Positions 36,250-47,168 of a stretch of 64,000 nt of DNA are shown here, in pieces. This DNA comes from Adiantum capillus-veneris (Eukaryota > Streptophyta > Polypodiopsida > Polypodiales > Pteridaceae). The notes below the pieces were generated by a model, which was given only the letters and a program-made list of their open reading frames with translations, ran no database searches and had not been told where the DNA came from. The DNA lies in the NCBI GenBank assembly GCA_014529385.2, contig CM043942.1, forward strand, positions 108,579,141 through 108,643,140. Reading direction: 5' to 3'. Each line of letters opens with the position of its first letter. The first letter of the stretch is position 1. The position numbers and the translations under genes were made by a program.

Positions 36250-37540
36250 AGTGATTGCATTTGAAGTAAGGCCTTCCCATCACATTCGGTTAAAGAGTGC
36301 TAGAGGTTTGTTTCTGCTAGCCGGGCATTGCCAATCACAACTATTGCCAGCCAAGCACTACATAAAATGGCATCCCAGACATAAGACTCCTCAAGCTATT
36401 ACTGCTCCCGCATTCCAAAACCTGAATGAAGCTCAAAAAAATCCTAGATGGCACACCGACCCAACGGACCGGACTAGTACGGAACCGACCCCCGGTGCAT
36501 CTTCAACAGCTAATATCTTGGCAACCGAAACTCCGATTGTTGATCTGAAAAGACCGATGTACTCCACAAAGTGAGCACTTCAGGCCCATGCATTCATTTC
36601 ATTTTTGTCCCCTCAGCTGCAGTTGCCCAATCCGTACGGATCTGCATCGATAGAAACTTTAAGCTGCCATAACTTCTTATCCGTAGCTCCAATTGATGAG
36701 CCGTAAAGACAGGCACGTAGATCCCTTCAAGTTCTTTGACTTTGATTAATAAAACCCCAGCTATGAACATAATAAGCATACTCACTGTTTAGCATTACCA
36801 AGACATTTCTTGGCCCTTTTAAGCCGCATCTGGCATACATTAATCATTACACTTGTCCTGTTAACAAGCCCTCATCACTGACCGTTAATCAAGTAGGCCT
36901 TCAATAAGCTTAATATGCATCTTCTTGGCATATTTCTTAGCATGGGAGCGGAGCTGCATGACAGCCACCCCCTCTGAACCTGCACAGCCTCCGGTCTGTG
37001 CCAACAACACTTCAATCTGCATCTGCTATAGGTACCTTAAGCTCTTGCCATCATCATATTCACTTAATTGGTAAACATATGAAAAATGAACTAAGGCTTA
37101 CACCCTATCATCAATGTTCTAGCTTAATCATTAGGTAGCTGCCATCAAAAATCTCTGAACCACATATGTCGTATCTTCAAAGCATGCAATAATGAAAATC
37201 TGTTTAGTGAACCCCGCGAGACTCAAGTGCTCGAGTTACTTATGCACATGGCTTGCCCATCAGCTCTCTTTAGGGAACCCTGTCAAGCTCAAGTATGCCA
37301 TACTCTGTCTGCACACGGAATGGCCGTCAAGTCCTTTACCTCAAGTTCTGGTATCAGAACCAACTCAAAAAATGTGAAGCTAATTCAGCAATTGTCCAAA
37401 AAAGTCAGCTAGAAGCCAGCCATATAATCTTATTGAATGCCTAACCAAAAATCTCCTGACTCAGCATAAATCTAGAAAACAAAACTTTGTACCATGAAAC
37501 CTGCTACAACAGATAACTGGTACTCTTCAAATCTGGAACT
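36250..37540. other. No confident gene
   Basis: One 63-codon minus-strand frame (36785-36594) has a charged, repeat-like text (FTAHQLELRIRSYGSLKFLS) but no recognised family. The rest has no long frames. Confidence 0.35.
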
Positions 37541-37546
37541 TGCACT

Positions 37547-39670
37547 TCAGTAGCCCCGGGGATCAAACGGAAACCCAATCATTTGTCCCACTATGAGAAT
37601 TCCTTTAAAAAAATTGCACCACCCTCCAGGATCATAAGGAAAATACAAGAATTTCCAATCATTACAGCATAGACATACGTTAGCCCACAAATCTTCATAC
37701 AAACCGCGTGGGATCATATGGCTTATAAGTCCATTGCCCAGGACCATGCATATATTTGTCACCTCCTAGGTCAAAAGCTTGCTCAAAATCCCCTACATCA
37801 TAAGGTAACATCAGATTCCATATAGCATCAGGTAGCATCAGATACTGCCATATCCCCTGTGCAATTGGCTCATCCAATTGTCGATCATCAATCACAGGTA
37901 AAAGCATTGGCAGTGCACCTTCACTCGCACTAGTATTGAAATCTCAATCATGCCTATCTGAATACATCAAGTTTCTGGCAAAAATCTCTTCATTAGGCTC
38001 AAAAGATTCATCAGAAAACAATTCCCTATCTTGTAGAGGCTCAAAATCAAGTAGAGCATCATCTAACAACTGCATAAGGTCATCATCTACTGCATCTGAA
38101 CAAACTTGATCATGCATGAATCTAGATTGATCAGTATCCTTAGCATCTATGTTTGAGAACCCTTCTAAAGCTTCATCCAGTAAGCACATAAGATCTAGAT
38201 CCACCGCTTGAGAAGGTTCTTCCGTCTTGCACATCTCAGGTTGCTGCAATAAACCAAGATTTCCACATATGACATGCATACTAAATGTATCTGCTGTAAA
38301 TTGCTCTTCAAGTCTTGCACCCTCATCCAAATATCTTTGCACTTTTGTAGCACAAAGTTCAACATGCCCATTGCAAATTTCATCTACTGCCCTGTCTGTA
38401 TCATCGGCACAATGAAACCAATCATATTCATCAATAAGAGATTGCACTTCACTATGCACCATCAAGGTCATGATCATTCTGCCTTAGTGTGAGCTGTGTG
38501 TCGCAGATTGTCGATAGAGAAGAAGTTTCCTCCCTCTCTAAATCACCATCATCAAATTCAAGGTCAGACTGCCAGATTGGTAGCTCTAAGTCACAAAAGT
38601 GTGTCAAAGGAGTCTGCACCCCTTCTGAATCAACATTTTGCAGATCTTCAAGCACATACTCTTGCTTAGCCAAGTCCTCAAAATCTAGTACATCCAAATT
38701 CGGTAAATCTGGTATACCAAAATCCATGGTCTTGCTGCTCTCAACTATATTCCTACTTTGACCTATGATATTTGTATCATTAATCAACTCTTTGGCAAAA
38801 CCTGTATCTTTATCATCATTCACCTCTATCATAGAATCTGTACCAGAAAAAATTTGCTCTGATTCTGAGTCAGTAGCAAACGTATCAGTTGTAACCGAAT
38901 CTTCATGCATGTCTACTTGAATATGGCTGCACTCATTCACCTGTACGATTTTCTCTTGATCTTTAGCCATTTCATTGTTTTGATTTCCTGATCTCTTTTC
39001 CTCCTGTACTACAGGTATATGTTCTTGGCAAAAATCACCTTCTGTATCTTGAAGCTGTAAAGACTCACCCGCAAAGACTTCTACTTCATGCACGGCATCT
39101 GCAAGACCTAACTTTGCATACACAGCTTTGGACTATGTCTTCATCATTAGCCTGTAAGAAGGTAGCATCCTGCACAATAAACTCATCAATCACAGCTTCT
39201 AACTTTGATCGTACTTGTCCTCGGATATCTGCGTAGTCTGGTAGACTTGCACTCTGTTCTTGATAGCTTTCATACTGCTCATAACTTACCTGTACAATAG
39301 CTTCTTTGAAATACTCCCAATTGTCGTTGCATGCTCTGGTAACCTCTTGAATCTGCTCCTTCACATTTGAACTCACTAACTGCTGAAAAGATTTGATCAT
39401 CAATTCTTCTGGTATCCCTCTTACCTTGGTCTCCAGCTCATAGCACTCTAGGTAGCCCTCTGAATCGTATCCATCAAAGAGTCGTCTCTCATTGTATGCT
39501 GCATCTAAAGCTTCATCAATTTGATTTTTTTCCTTTACTGTCTCCACTTCAAGCAGAGATCCTTGAACCAATTGAAGCATCTTTGCAAAATCTGGAACAG
39601 TTGACTTATCATCAAAACTGTTTGCACTTAATTTTGCAATCAACTTCATCATTTGCTCTAAGTTCTCCAT
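37547..39670 (-). pseudogene. Acidic multi-segment protein behind a tRNA-Trp PBS
   Basis: Consecutive minus-strand frames together cover about 700 codons with a few frame breaks: 39670-39086, 39123-38452, 38477-37944, 37907-37695 and 37762-37547. The first starts 23 bases after a PBS with MENLEQMMKLIAKLSANSFD and is helical and charged. The next two are very rich in Asp and Glu and contain a repeated unit (LMCLLDEALEGF / LMQLLDDALLDF). The last contains three YDP-type repeats (YKPYDPTRF, YFPYDPGGW, GFPFDPRGY). No gag, protease or RT motif is visible. From its place it should be the first ORF of an LTR element, but the function is unknown. Confidence 0.5.
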
Positions 39671-39693
39671 CTTTACCTCCCACCCCGGCTCGT

Positions 39694-39711
39694 TTCACGT
39701 CGGGTTCACCA
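39694..39711 (-). other. Primer binding site, tRNA-Trp type
   Basis: The minus strand reads TGGTGAACCCGACGTGAA, which matches all 18 bases of the complement of the plant tRNA-Trp 3' end as I remember it. It lies 4 bases after an LTR-like terminus (CCCCCGACA at 39716). Confidence 0.7.
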
Positions 39712-39715
39712 AGAA

Positions 39716-39732
39716 TGTCGGGGGATTTTTGT
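39716..39732 (-). other. LTR terminus joined to element 3 tail
   Basis: ACAAAAATCCCCCGACA ends 4 bases before the tRNA-Trp PBS, as a U5 end should. Directly upstream, however, is the reading frame of the element 3 W(V/I)PK tail, not a recognisable LTR. A deletion or recombination junction is the simplest reading. Confidence 0.5.
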
Positions 39733-40400
39733 GTAGGCAATGTAGGTTTACGTGTATTGATTTGGCGTTTAGGTATCCATAATTGCCTAGGGTTGGTTTC
39801 CATGATTGATTTCTTAACCCATATTTTCTTGACCATGGTGGTGGATGATCGCTGAGTTGCTGCATGTGGCGAAGGTAGAGGTTCCCATTCATAGTCCGTT
39901 TGTACGAATGGCATGGCTAAAGATTGGTCCTCATGTTCAATGCGTAAAGTGTTGTCCTGTCAGTTTGGTGTGGCCTGATAAGTGTGCATCCATGGTACTC
40001 CCAGAATAACCGCTTCGTTCAGATGATGATCTTCAACCACATGAAATTGATGTGGATAAACTGTTCCATCAATGTTTATTGGCAAATTTATGTGGCCTAG
40101 ACTGTCCATAGTACCTCTGTTTGCGACCTTGAATCCCAGAGAGTTGGGCATGAGAGGGTCTTGTGTGATTTTTCTGAAAGTGGAGTAGTTAACCACATTA
40201 GCCCTGCCCCTGTGTCCACTAACGCTCTTTCAATGGTGCCGTCAGCAAGTTGTAACTGAATGCGTAGATCCATCCCTCCTAACCATGTAGTCACCATTTG
40301 TATGGATGCTATCGGAGCATCTTGAATCGCCATGTCCTGTTGTTCTTTCCTCTGGAAGTTTGCCTGTTCCCTGCGTTTCAATATTCTGAGTTTGGCCTCC
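39733..40400 (-). pseudogene. Element 3 second retropepsin-like domain and tail
   Basis: Downstream of integrase the minus strand encodes ADGTIERALVDTGAG (near 40,215), then, after a one-base frame slip, ANVVNYSTFRKI. It ends with INIDGTVYPHQFHVVEDHH and AVILGVPWMHTYQA (near 39,970). This is the full pattern of a retropepsin: DTGA, flap region and ILG. After a TGA near 39,960, the same frame continues with KKIWVKKSIM and QLWIPKRQIN, resembling the W(V/I)PK motifs of elements 1 and 2. This independently supports the post-integrase protease seen in element 1. Confidence 0.7.
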
Positions 40401-40813
40401 TACTGTGCTTGTTCCCGAATGTCTTGTGCTTGACATCTGCGTTGAGCTACTGCATGGAGTGTTGCGAGTTCGTTTGGTGCCAACGAAAGAAGATATTTCT
40501 TTAACCTGCAACCACTCATCCAATTAGGCATCTCCTCTCCCGCCAATGTTGCAAGTTTAATGGCGCCACTTTACGATATATCATGGATCGCAAAAGGCCC
40601 CATTCCTCGCTTTTTGAGTTTTTTGGAGTGCTCTTTCAAGGTGTACATGAGAACGTAATCCCCTTTTTGGAACTCCTTACCAATCACGTGTTGATCATAA
40701 AAAGCTTTCATTTGATTTTTTTGAGCCTATATCCCAGCTATCGCTTTAAGTCTAGTTTCATCTAACTCTTCTAGGGTGTCTAGTCTCTCCGATAGCTCAT
40801 GGCCCGTCCATCC

Positions 40814-41831
40814 TTAATTTTTAGACACTCTGAGGGATTTGACTAGGAATTCCAATGGTAGTATCGCATTAATTCTGAATACCAGGTTAAAGGGAGTCGT
40901 TCCAATGGAGGTTTTAAAAGCTACGCAGTAAGCCCATAAAGCGATGTGTAACTTTTGATCCCAATCATTCCTTGAGTCACTTACTATTTTGGTGAGCACT
41001 GTGCATAGGATTTTGTTGGTACTCTCTACCTGCCCGTTGGCTTGCGGATGATAAGGTGCTGATTTGCGATAGACCACCATGAATTCATTAAGAAGGCTCT
41101 CAATGACGTCGTTCACAAAGTGTGTTCCTCTATCGCTTACTATTTTGATTCGTAGTCCATATCACATGAACACGTTTTCAAAAAGGAACCGAGTTGTAGT
41201 CCTTGCATCATTTTTTTGGGTTTCTTTGGCTTCCGCCCACTTTGTCATGTAATATGTTGCTACAATAATGTATTGTGCATGTGTCCTGTATCCTGGAGGG
41301 TTGATGGGACCAATGAAGTCAATGTCCCATTTGGAAAAATCACATACTCCCATCACCGGCCTCAATGGCATGTCATCTCTCCTCAGGGGTGGTTTTGTGC
41401 ATTGAGATTCATCGCATCGCTTGACATATGTGGTTGCATCCATGAACAGGGTCAGCCACCATATGCCTGAGTGTAGCACTAGCTTTGCCGTTTTATCAGC
41501 GGGCGGAGAAGTGTCCTCCGGGTTGTTCCGAGTGTGCTTGATCTAGGATGACGTAATATTCCCTTTTTGTAGCACATAGCCCTAATTGTTTGTCTTTTCC
41601 CCGCCTATACAGTTGGTTAGCAATGAGTAGATAGTGTTTGCCCTCTTCCTCGACATTTTTCATTCTTGCTTTGTCCCACTCCACTGGAAAGGTTTTGTTT
41701 TTTAAGTACTCAATGATGTGAGCACTCCATTTAGGTGCTTGTACTACCCGAAACATTGTCGCATGTTCCACTGGGGGTTGTATTATACATCTATCACAAG
41801 ATTTTACATATTTATGGACACTGTATTCCAT
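40814..41831 (-). pseudogene. Element 3 integrase
   Basis: Blocks in order include the zinc-finger region (DQAHSEQPGGHFSAR, then KRCDESQ, so the second Cys of the finger is changed to Ser). Core residues follow (WDIDFIGP; YRKSAPYHPQANGQVESTNK with the catalytic Glu). A frame break near 41,130 falls where the central SDNG motif should be. Phrasing is close to element 1 integrase (YIIVATYYMTKWAEAKETQK versus YILVATDYVTKWAEAKASQK). It is clearly inactive. Confidence 0.8.
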
Positions 41832-42109
41832 GTTTGGCCAGTAGACGCCTAGTCTTTGTAACCATTAGCATGTCTGTGTTTCACCAGTGTGAAATCTCGT
41901 ATTTTGTATATGAGCTTCTCTGAGGTAGTAGGTGGTATCTTCAGGCTGTACACATAGTCTCAGTATCCCATCCTCACCGTGTTTGTATAGCCGTCCTGCT
42001 TAAAGGATGAGATTCCGTGTTTGATGGATCATTGATGGTTGTCTTTCTATCTGCAAAGAGCCGATTGTGAGTAGAGGCATGACCTCTTCTCTCCATCTTG
42101 GCACCATTT

Positions 42110-43670
42110 CTATGTTAAACAGATATGAATCAGGAAGTTCATCATCAACACCCTTCGTGCTTCCCCATGAAATAGTCGTGAAAGATGATCTGCTCTTTGG
42201 TGTGTGGTCCCCTTTTTTACAACCACCATGAAGTCAAACTCAAGCAACAGTATAAACCAGCAAACAATTCTTCCAGTGTTGCAAGGTTTGTTTACTAAAT
42301 ATAGCAGTGCTTGATGATCCACGAAGAAGACAAACTTGTTTGCTAGAAGGTAGTGTCTAAATTTCTTGACAGCATAGATCATTCCCAGACCTTCTCTGTG
42401 GTATAATTTCTCTCTGCATTGTTTAGTTGCCGACTGGAGTAGCAAATGGGAAAATCCATTTTCTTCTCCTAGCTGGGCTAATATGCACCCAATGGCATAG
42501 GCTGATGCATCCACATGGACATGGAAGATTTTGCTCTAGTCAGGGGCTTGCAAAATTGGAGCTGAAATTAAATGTTGCTTCAATTTTTGGAAAGCCTGCT
42601 CACATTCCTCCATCCATTCGAACTTAGTGATGAGGGTGTACAATGGCTTAGCTATTACAACATACATATATGAAATGCCGGTAGTATGAATGCCCCATCA
42701 ATGCTTGCACTTCTTTTACCTTCGTTGGTCTCGGTAGTGCAGCAATTGTCTGCACCTTTTCTTAATCAATTGAAATGTCATTTTTGGACACTATGTGGCC
42801 CAGAATTCTACCATGTCTTACCATGAAGACACGTTTTTCCGGGTTTAAGCAAATATGCTACGTTGTGCATTTTTCAAAGACTTTTCCCAGATGAGTGATG
42901 TGGTCACTTCGTTGATGGGAATGAACACAAAGATCATCCATGTAGATCTCCATAAATTGTATGATATATTCTTTGAATGCATGGGTCATTAGTCTTTGAA
43001 ATGTGGCCGGGGCATTGGTCAATCCAAAAGGCATTACCCTGTATGAAAATGTACCCCACTCTGTTGCAAAAGTTGTCTTATGCTGATCTTCCGCCTTAAT
43101 CGTCAAACTGGTTGTAGCCTGAGAACCCATCCAAGAAACTATAGGCCTCTTTCCCTGCTACCCTCTCAATAACATGATCAGCTATTGGCAATGGGTAGTT
43201 ATCCCTGACGGTGGCTGCATTTACTTGCTTGAGGTTTACACAAACACGTAGTTTGCCATTCTTTTTGGGTACCACCACAATCGAGGACACCCACTCTGTG
43301 TGCTCAATCTCGTAGATAAACTCAGCGTCCTTCAATGTGTCTATTTACTCCTTGATTTTCCTTGCAAAAGTTTCATTGTACGTGTAAGGAGGTTGTCTGC
43401 ATGGTCTGGCATCACTCTTAAGGGGAATCGTGTGCTGACATATCTCACGATCTATCCCCTTTAGATCTTTGTATGACCATGCAAACACATCTTTATATGG
43501 CCCGAGCGTATCGACTAGAAGTTGCTCTTTCTCTTCAGTAAGGTCTGTGGCAATATATGCCGGTTTACGCTTCTCACCTTGTTCTGCTAAGTTGATGCTT
43601 TTTGTGTTTTCAGGCCCATCATATGAAGTTCCTAGTTCTTTGGGATCTCGTTTGGGTTTTTGCACCACTA
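42110..43670 (-). pseudogene. Element 3 RT and RNase H
   Basis: The RT N-terminus starts with DVFAWSYKDLKGIDREICQH (43668-43345), then WVSSIVVVPKKNGKLRVCV and YSFLDGFSGYNQ (43335-43096). FSYRVMPFGLTNAPATFQRL and the active site YMDD (43130-42858) come next. RNase H follows as MDASAYAIGC, YHREGLGMIYAVKKFRHYL and FVDHQALLYL (42514-42110). Frames are interrupted near 43,340, 43,110, 42,850 and 42,440. Catalytic motifs are recognisable, but the reading frame is not usable. Confidence 0.85.
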
Positions 43671-43680
43671 TCTTCCTATC

Positions 43681-45028
43681 CTAAATGGTATACTTCTTAT
43701 AGTGGGATGGTGCATCAAATTTATCATCATTTGATTCCTTGTCAGTCTCCATTTCTGTTGTCCAAACTTCTTTCAAAGCTCGTTTCAAATCATTGTATTT
43801 GACTTTGCGCTCCATCTTGGGCAACTTAAACGGTTTTTCGGTATTTGTCTCTTTTTTTGGATTTTGTTTTGATGTTGTTTTGGTTGAGTCAGGTTTCATA
43901 TATTGCCCTGAAATCCTATCCTTGAGGCAATCAGTCGCTTTGACTAATCTCAATACTGTATTTTGTAATTCAATTGAATTACTGAGTCCTCGTTTTGCTT
44001 GTTGTGGTTATTTTTGCATTTATCTCGATACCTGCGTTGTCTTCGAGAGTTTTGGTTTGGGAAATCATAGTAGATCACTCGGCGATCCTTCTGTTTGATG
44101 CTCTGGCTTAAGCTACTAGACAACTCTCGTCCGCATTATCCTCTAGCGTCTTATCAGTCGAGTCTTGAGAATGTTCTTCGTCATTCGTTTGGACAAGGCC
44201 CCTTACAGAGATTTTGTCCACTATGCGTCGGCACTCAGTCACCCCTTCCCTGTTAGGTACGCCTTCCTCTGTCTTCGGAGTTAGGCGGAATTCATCATCT
44301 GGAATGGAATGATATCATACCTTTCCTCATCACAAAGTTTGGTGAGGGTCACTTCGTTGACACAAACATCAAGAGTAGCTAGTATTTGTTAACATCCAAA
44401 CGGTTCGAACATCTCTTTTGGAAAAGGCTCTGGTATGTACGCTTCATCTTGTGCAGTCCTATCAAGAATGTAGTCTTCCTTTTTTAGACTTCCACAATCC
44501 GAAGCTTCTCCCGTCCATTGGTGAGCTTTGTTCTGGAGCCAAGCTGGTATTCCTCCTTCCTGGTCAGTTGTGGAGTGCAAGTCTTCTCCTAGGGCTCTTT
44601 CTACGTCTTTATAGCTATGATCTGCGACACTAATTTTCATAGTGACATCCTTGTTCCTAAGATAGATATAGTCGTAGCCCCAATCTTGAACCATTTTGAG
44701 CTGACGCATGAATGGTCTGCCCAGAATGATGTCGAAATTGCTCCTCTCATCAAAATTCATAATAGCAAAGGTGTGTTCATATGCAATTCCACAAGAGGTT
44801 ACCACAATCTTCTCCAAGATGCCAATAGGTCTCTCCAGGTACCCATCCGCTAGTTAAAGTTTTATTTTCGTTTTTCTTAGAGCAGATTTTCCACATTGCT
44901 TTGGTGGCTATGGCAATTTCGGCTCCATTGTCCAATATCGCTACCGATTTTACATCCTTGTACTCTACCGGTAGGGTAGTATTTCCTTCTTCACCTTCAC
45001 AATAGTCCCCTACCTTGTATACTGGCAC
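43681..45028 (-). pseudogene. Element 3 protease 1 and linker to RT
   Basis: The protease active site reads SVAILDNGAEIAIATKAMW (about 44,935), that is DNGA instead of DTGA. It closes with FDIILGRPFMRQLKMVQDWG (44,735-44,675). A stretch with acidic and basic parts follows (44389 and 43953-43681) before RT. Frame breaks occur near 44,860 and at 44389. Confidence 0.75.
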
Positions 45029-45149
45029 TGACTCATGTTTAGTTTGCTTCGAGGGTTGTGTCTTTAGCGTGTTTCGATAAGTCTCGGGTGAAGGAATTAC
45101 AAGCCCTATTTATTCCAAATTTTTTGCGACCTCATCCCAAAGATGCGGT

Positions 45150-45562
45150 CTAATATTCAGCAACTCTGACAAAGTCAGTGTACAACGGATAGGTGATGAC
45201 ATCAGCTCTAGTGTCTATCATCTTAGGATTGGCTTTCCATTGAGATGAAACTTTCCTTACCTCAGATCGAGTTTCAGGGTTACCAATAAATGAAGGTAAA
45301 GTCTTCAACGACTGTGGTTTACTATCTTCCAATATCGATGTGCCTACATCTCCATACAATGATCAGATGTCATTTGGGTAGAGCTCATGCTCCAAGTGGA
45401 TTTTCGGGATAGAAACTGACACAAGTGTGGCACTTCTTTCTTTCCTATTCCTGATTGTTCCCATAGCTCTTGAGGCCATTTTTCTTTTACCCTTAGAATT
45501 GGCAGTGGTACTTGAGAATGCATTCCATCTGTTGTATTGTCTACCACCCCCGTATCCACAGG
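45150..45562 (-). pseudogene. Element 3 gag-protease linker, part after the insertion
   Basis: These are coding remnants (DTGVVDNTTDGMHSQVPL ... PQELWEQSG; then KTLPSFIGNPETRSEVRK). Removing element 2 and one copy of ACAGG joins this frame exactly to NLPNLVNETPV at 54,565, which proves that element 2 landed inside this reading frame. Confidence 0.75.
45558..45562. repeat. Target site duplication, left copy (ACAGG)
   Basis: ACAGG precedes the TGTTAACC start of element 2 and recurs at 54562-54566 directly after its end. Confidence 0.93.
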
Positions 45563-45859
45563 TGTTAACCCTCACGGCACACGGACACCCTATGATCTAT
45601 AAACGTTGTATTATTTAGAGTCAGGTACCGGGCTTGTCGGTCCAATAGGGAAAGGTAGAGTGATCGCCGATGAGAGGCGCACTTTAACTTGGACATTCAA
45701 GGGATTAGTTGGTTAAGCATGGGCGCCCAAGTGTGAATAGGGTGAGCTCCTATAAAAGCCAACTAAACCTAATTTTTACTCATTCTCTCATTTGTGCAAT
45801 AGAAGAGTGCTCTTGCTCCATCTCCATCTCCATCTCCATCTTCTTCTTCTTCACCTCCT

Positions 45860-45896
<37 letters not shown>

Positions 45897-46146
45897 GAGA
45901 GTGTGCGTGCGATCGAGCATTACGAAGGCACGACGGCGGCGAAGCGGTTGAGCGCGGCACGACTGCAGCTTCTTCTTCATCGCGGCGAGGAATCCACCAC
46001 AAAGGCAAGCGTAGAGCGGTGAGTGACACACCCTTTGCTCTCTTGAGCTTGCTAGTTTAGGCTTGTTGTGTGCTTGGAGCTGTTTGTGGCTCGCACACGG
46101 TGTATTGGCAAGTCCCTTGCTTCGACAGTGCGGCAAGGAGCGCACA
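45563..46146 (+). repeat. Element 2 5' LTR
   Basis: 584 bp, TGTTAACC...GCGCACA. A TATAAAAG box lies at 45751-45758, a CT/GT/GA compound microsatellite at about 45815-45895, and a consensus splice donor GTGAGT at 46019-46024 in the transcribed part. Confidence 0.93.
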
Positions 46147-46150
46147 TTTT

Positions 46151-46168
46151 TGGCGCCGCTGCCGGGGA
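46151..46168 (+). other. Element 2 primer binding site, tRNA-Asp type
   Basis: TGGCGCCGCTGCCGGGGA, 4 bases after the 5' LTR. It has one mismatch to the expected tRNA-Asp complement, at a different position from the mismatch in element 1. Confidence 0.82.
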
Positions 46169-47168
46169 TATGCCCTACACTAAGCTCGGTTAGCACTTTA
46201 CGCTTCCTTGTGGTGCAATTTCTATCATAGGAAAGGCAGGGAAGGAGTGTGTGGAGATTTCTGTTTTTTGCGTTTTCTGCATTTTCTGTCAAGTTTCAAT
46301 TTTTTGCATTTCTGCGTTTTTTCAATTTTCAGCATTCCTGCATTTTCAATTTTTGCGTTTTCAATTTCTGCAATTTCTACATTTTCAATTTCGGCGTTTT
46401 TAATTTCTGCAATTTTCTGCATTTCTGCGTTTTTTTCAATTTTTTGCATTTCTGCATTTTCAATTTCTGCGTTTTCAATTTCTGCAATTTTGTGCATTTC
46501 TGCGTTTTTGCAATTTCTGCATTTCAATTTCTGCAATTTCTGCGTTTTCTGCATTATTAAAAAAAAAAAAAATTATATTTTTGAAAAAAAAAATCTGAAA
46601 AAAATAAAATAAAAAAAGTAAAAAAAAAAATTCGGAAAATAAGAACGCGTGTGAGCGGGCGGTGAAATTTTTTCAAAAATAAAAAACGTGACTCTTAAAA
46701 CGGACGGGTTGGTTTGTATAAAAGATAGATCGGGATCGGTTCCCCAAGCCCAAGCCCAAGCCCAAGCCCAGGCCCAGGCCCAGGCCTCAGTCCTCAGTCC
46801 TCTGATATATACTATACTCACTCTTATATATATACCCTACTCCCTCAAGAGAGAATGAGAGCATGTGGGACAAGTCCTCCACTCTCCTCCTTTCTCTTCC
46901 CACTTGCACCCTTAGACTTTCTAGTTTGGGCCTAGTTCCCTACTGGAAATTGACAGTTTTAGGGATTCCGAGGGCATAGAGTGACCAAACGGAGGGCTGT
47001 AAAGCACGGCACGACCCTCTGACCGATACGCTCGTTTCGAGATATCACACGGCCCATTCCATGACACGCTCTAAAAAATCTAGCAAAAAAACAAACAAAA
47101 AACACGCTAAAAACTAGTCACAAGGCCTCCTAGAGCAGCTTTTTGACACCTTAGGGTATCAAAAGCAC
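46169..47168 (+). other. Element 2 leader with minisatellites
   Basis: The 1-kb leader holds a long array of short units (tttcaatttctgca and variants) at about 46270-46555, A-rich tracts, and a hexamer array CCCAAG then CCCAGG at about 46744-46785. Both arrays correspond to repeats in the element 1 leader but differ in length. Confidence 0.8.

Noticed and set aside
45769-46292. Minus-strand frames across the element 2 LTR as genes
   Set aside because: They are antisense to the LTR and contain Ser-Leu and Thr-His stretches from its microsatellite.
46260-46560. Short repeated units in the element 2 leader as a CRISPR array
   Set aside because: Units are about 12-14 bases, irregular and without unique spacers; this is a minisatellite in a plant retroelement.
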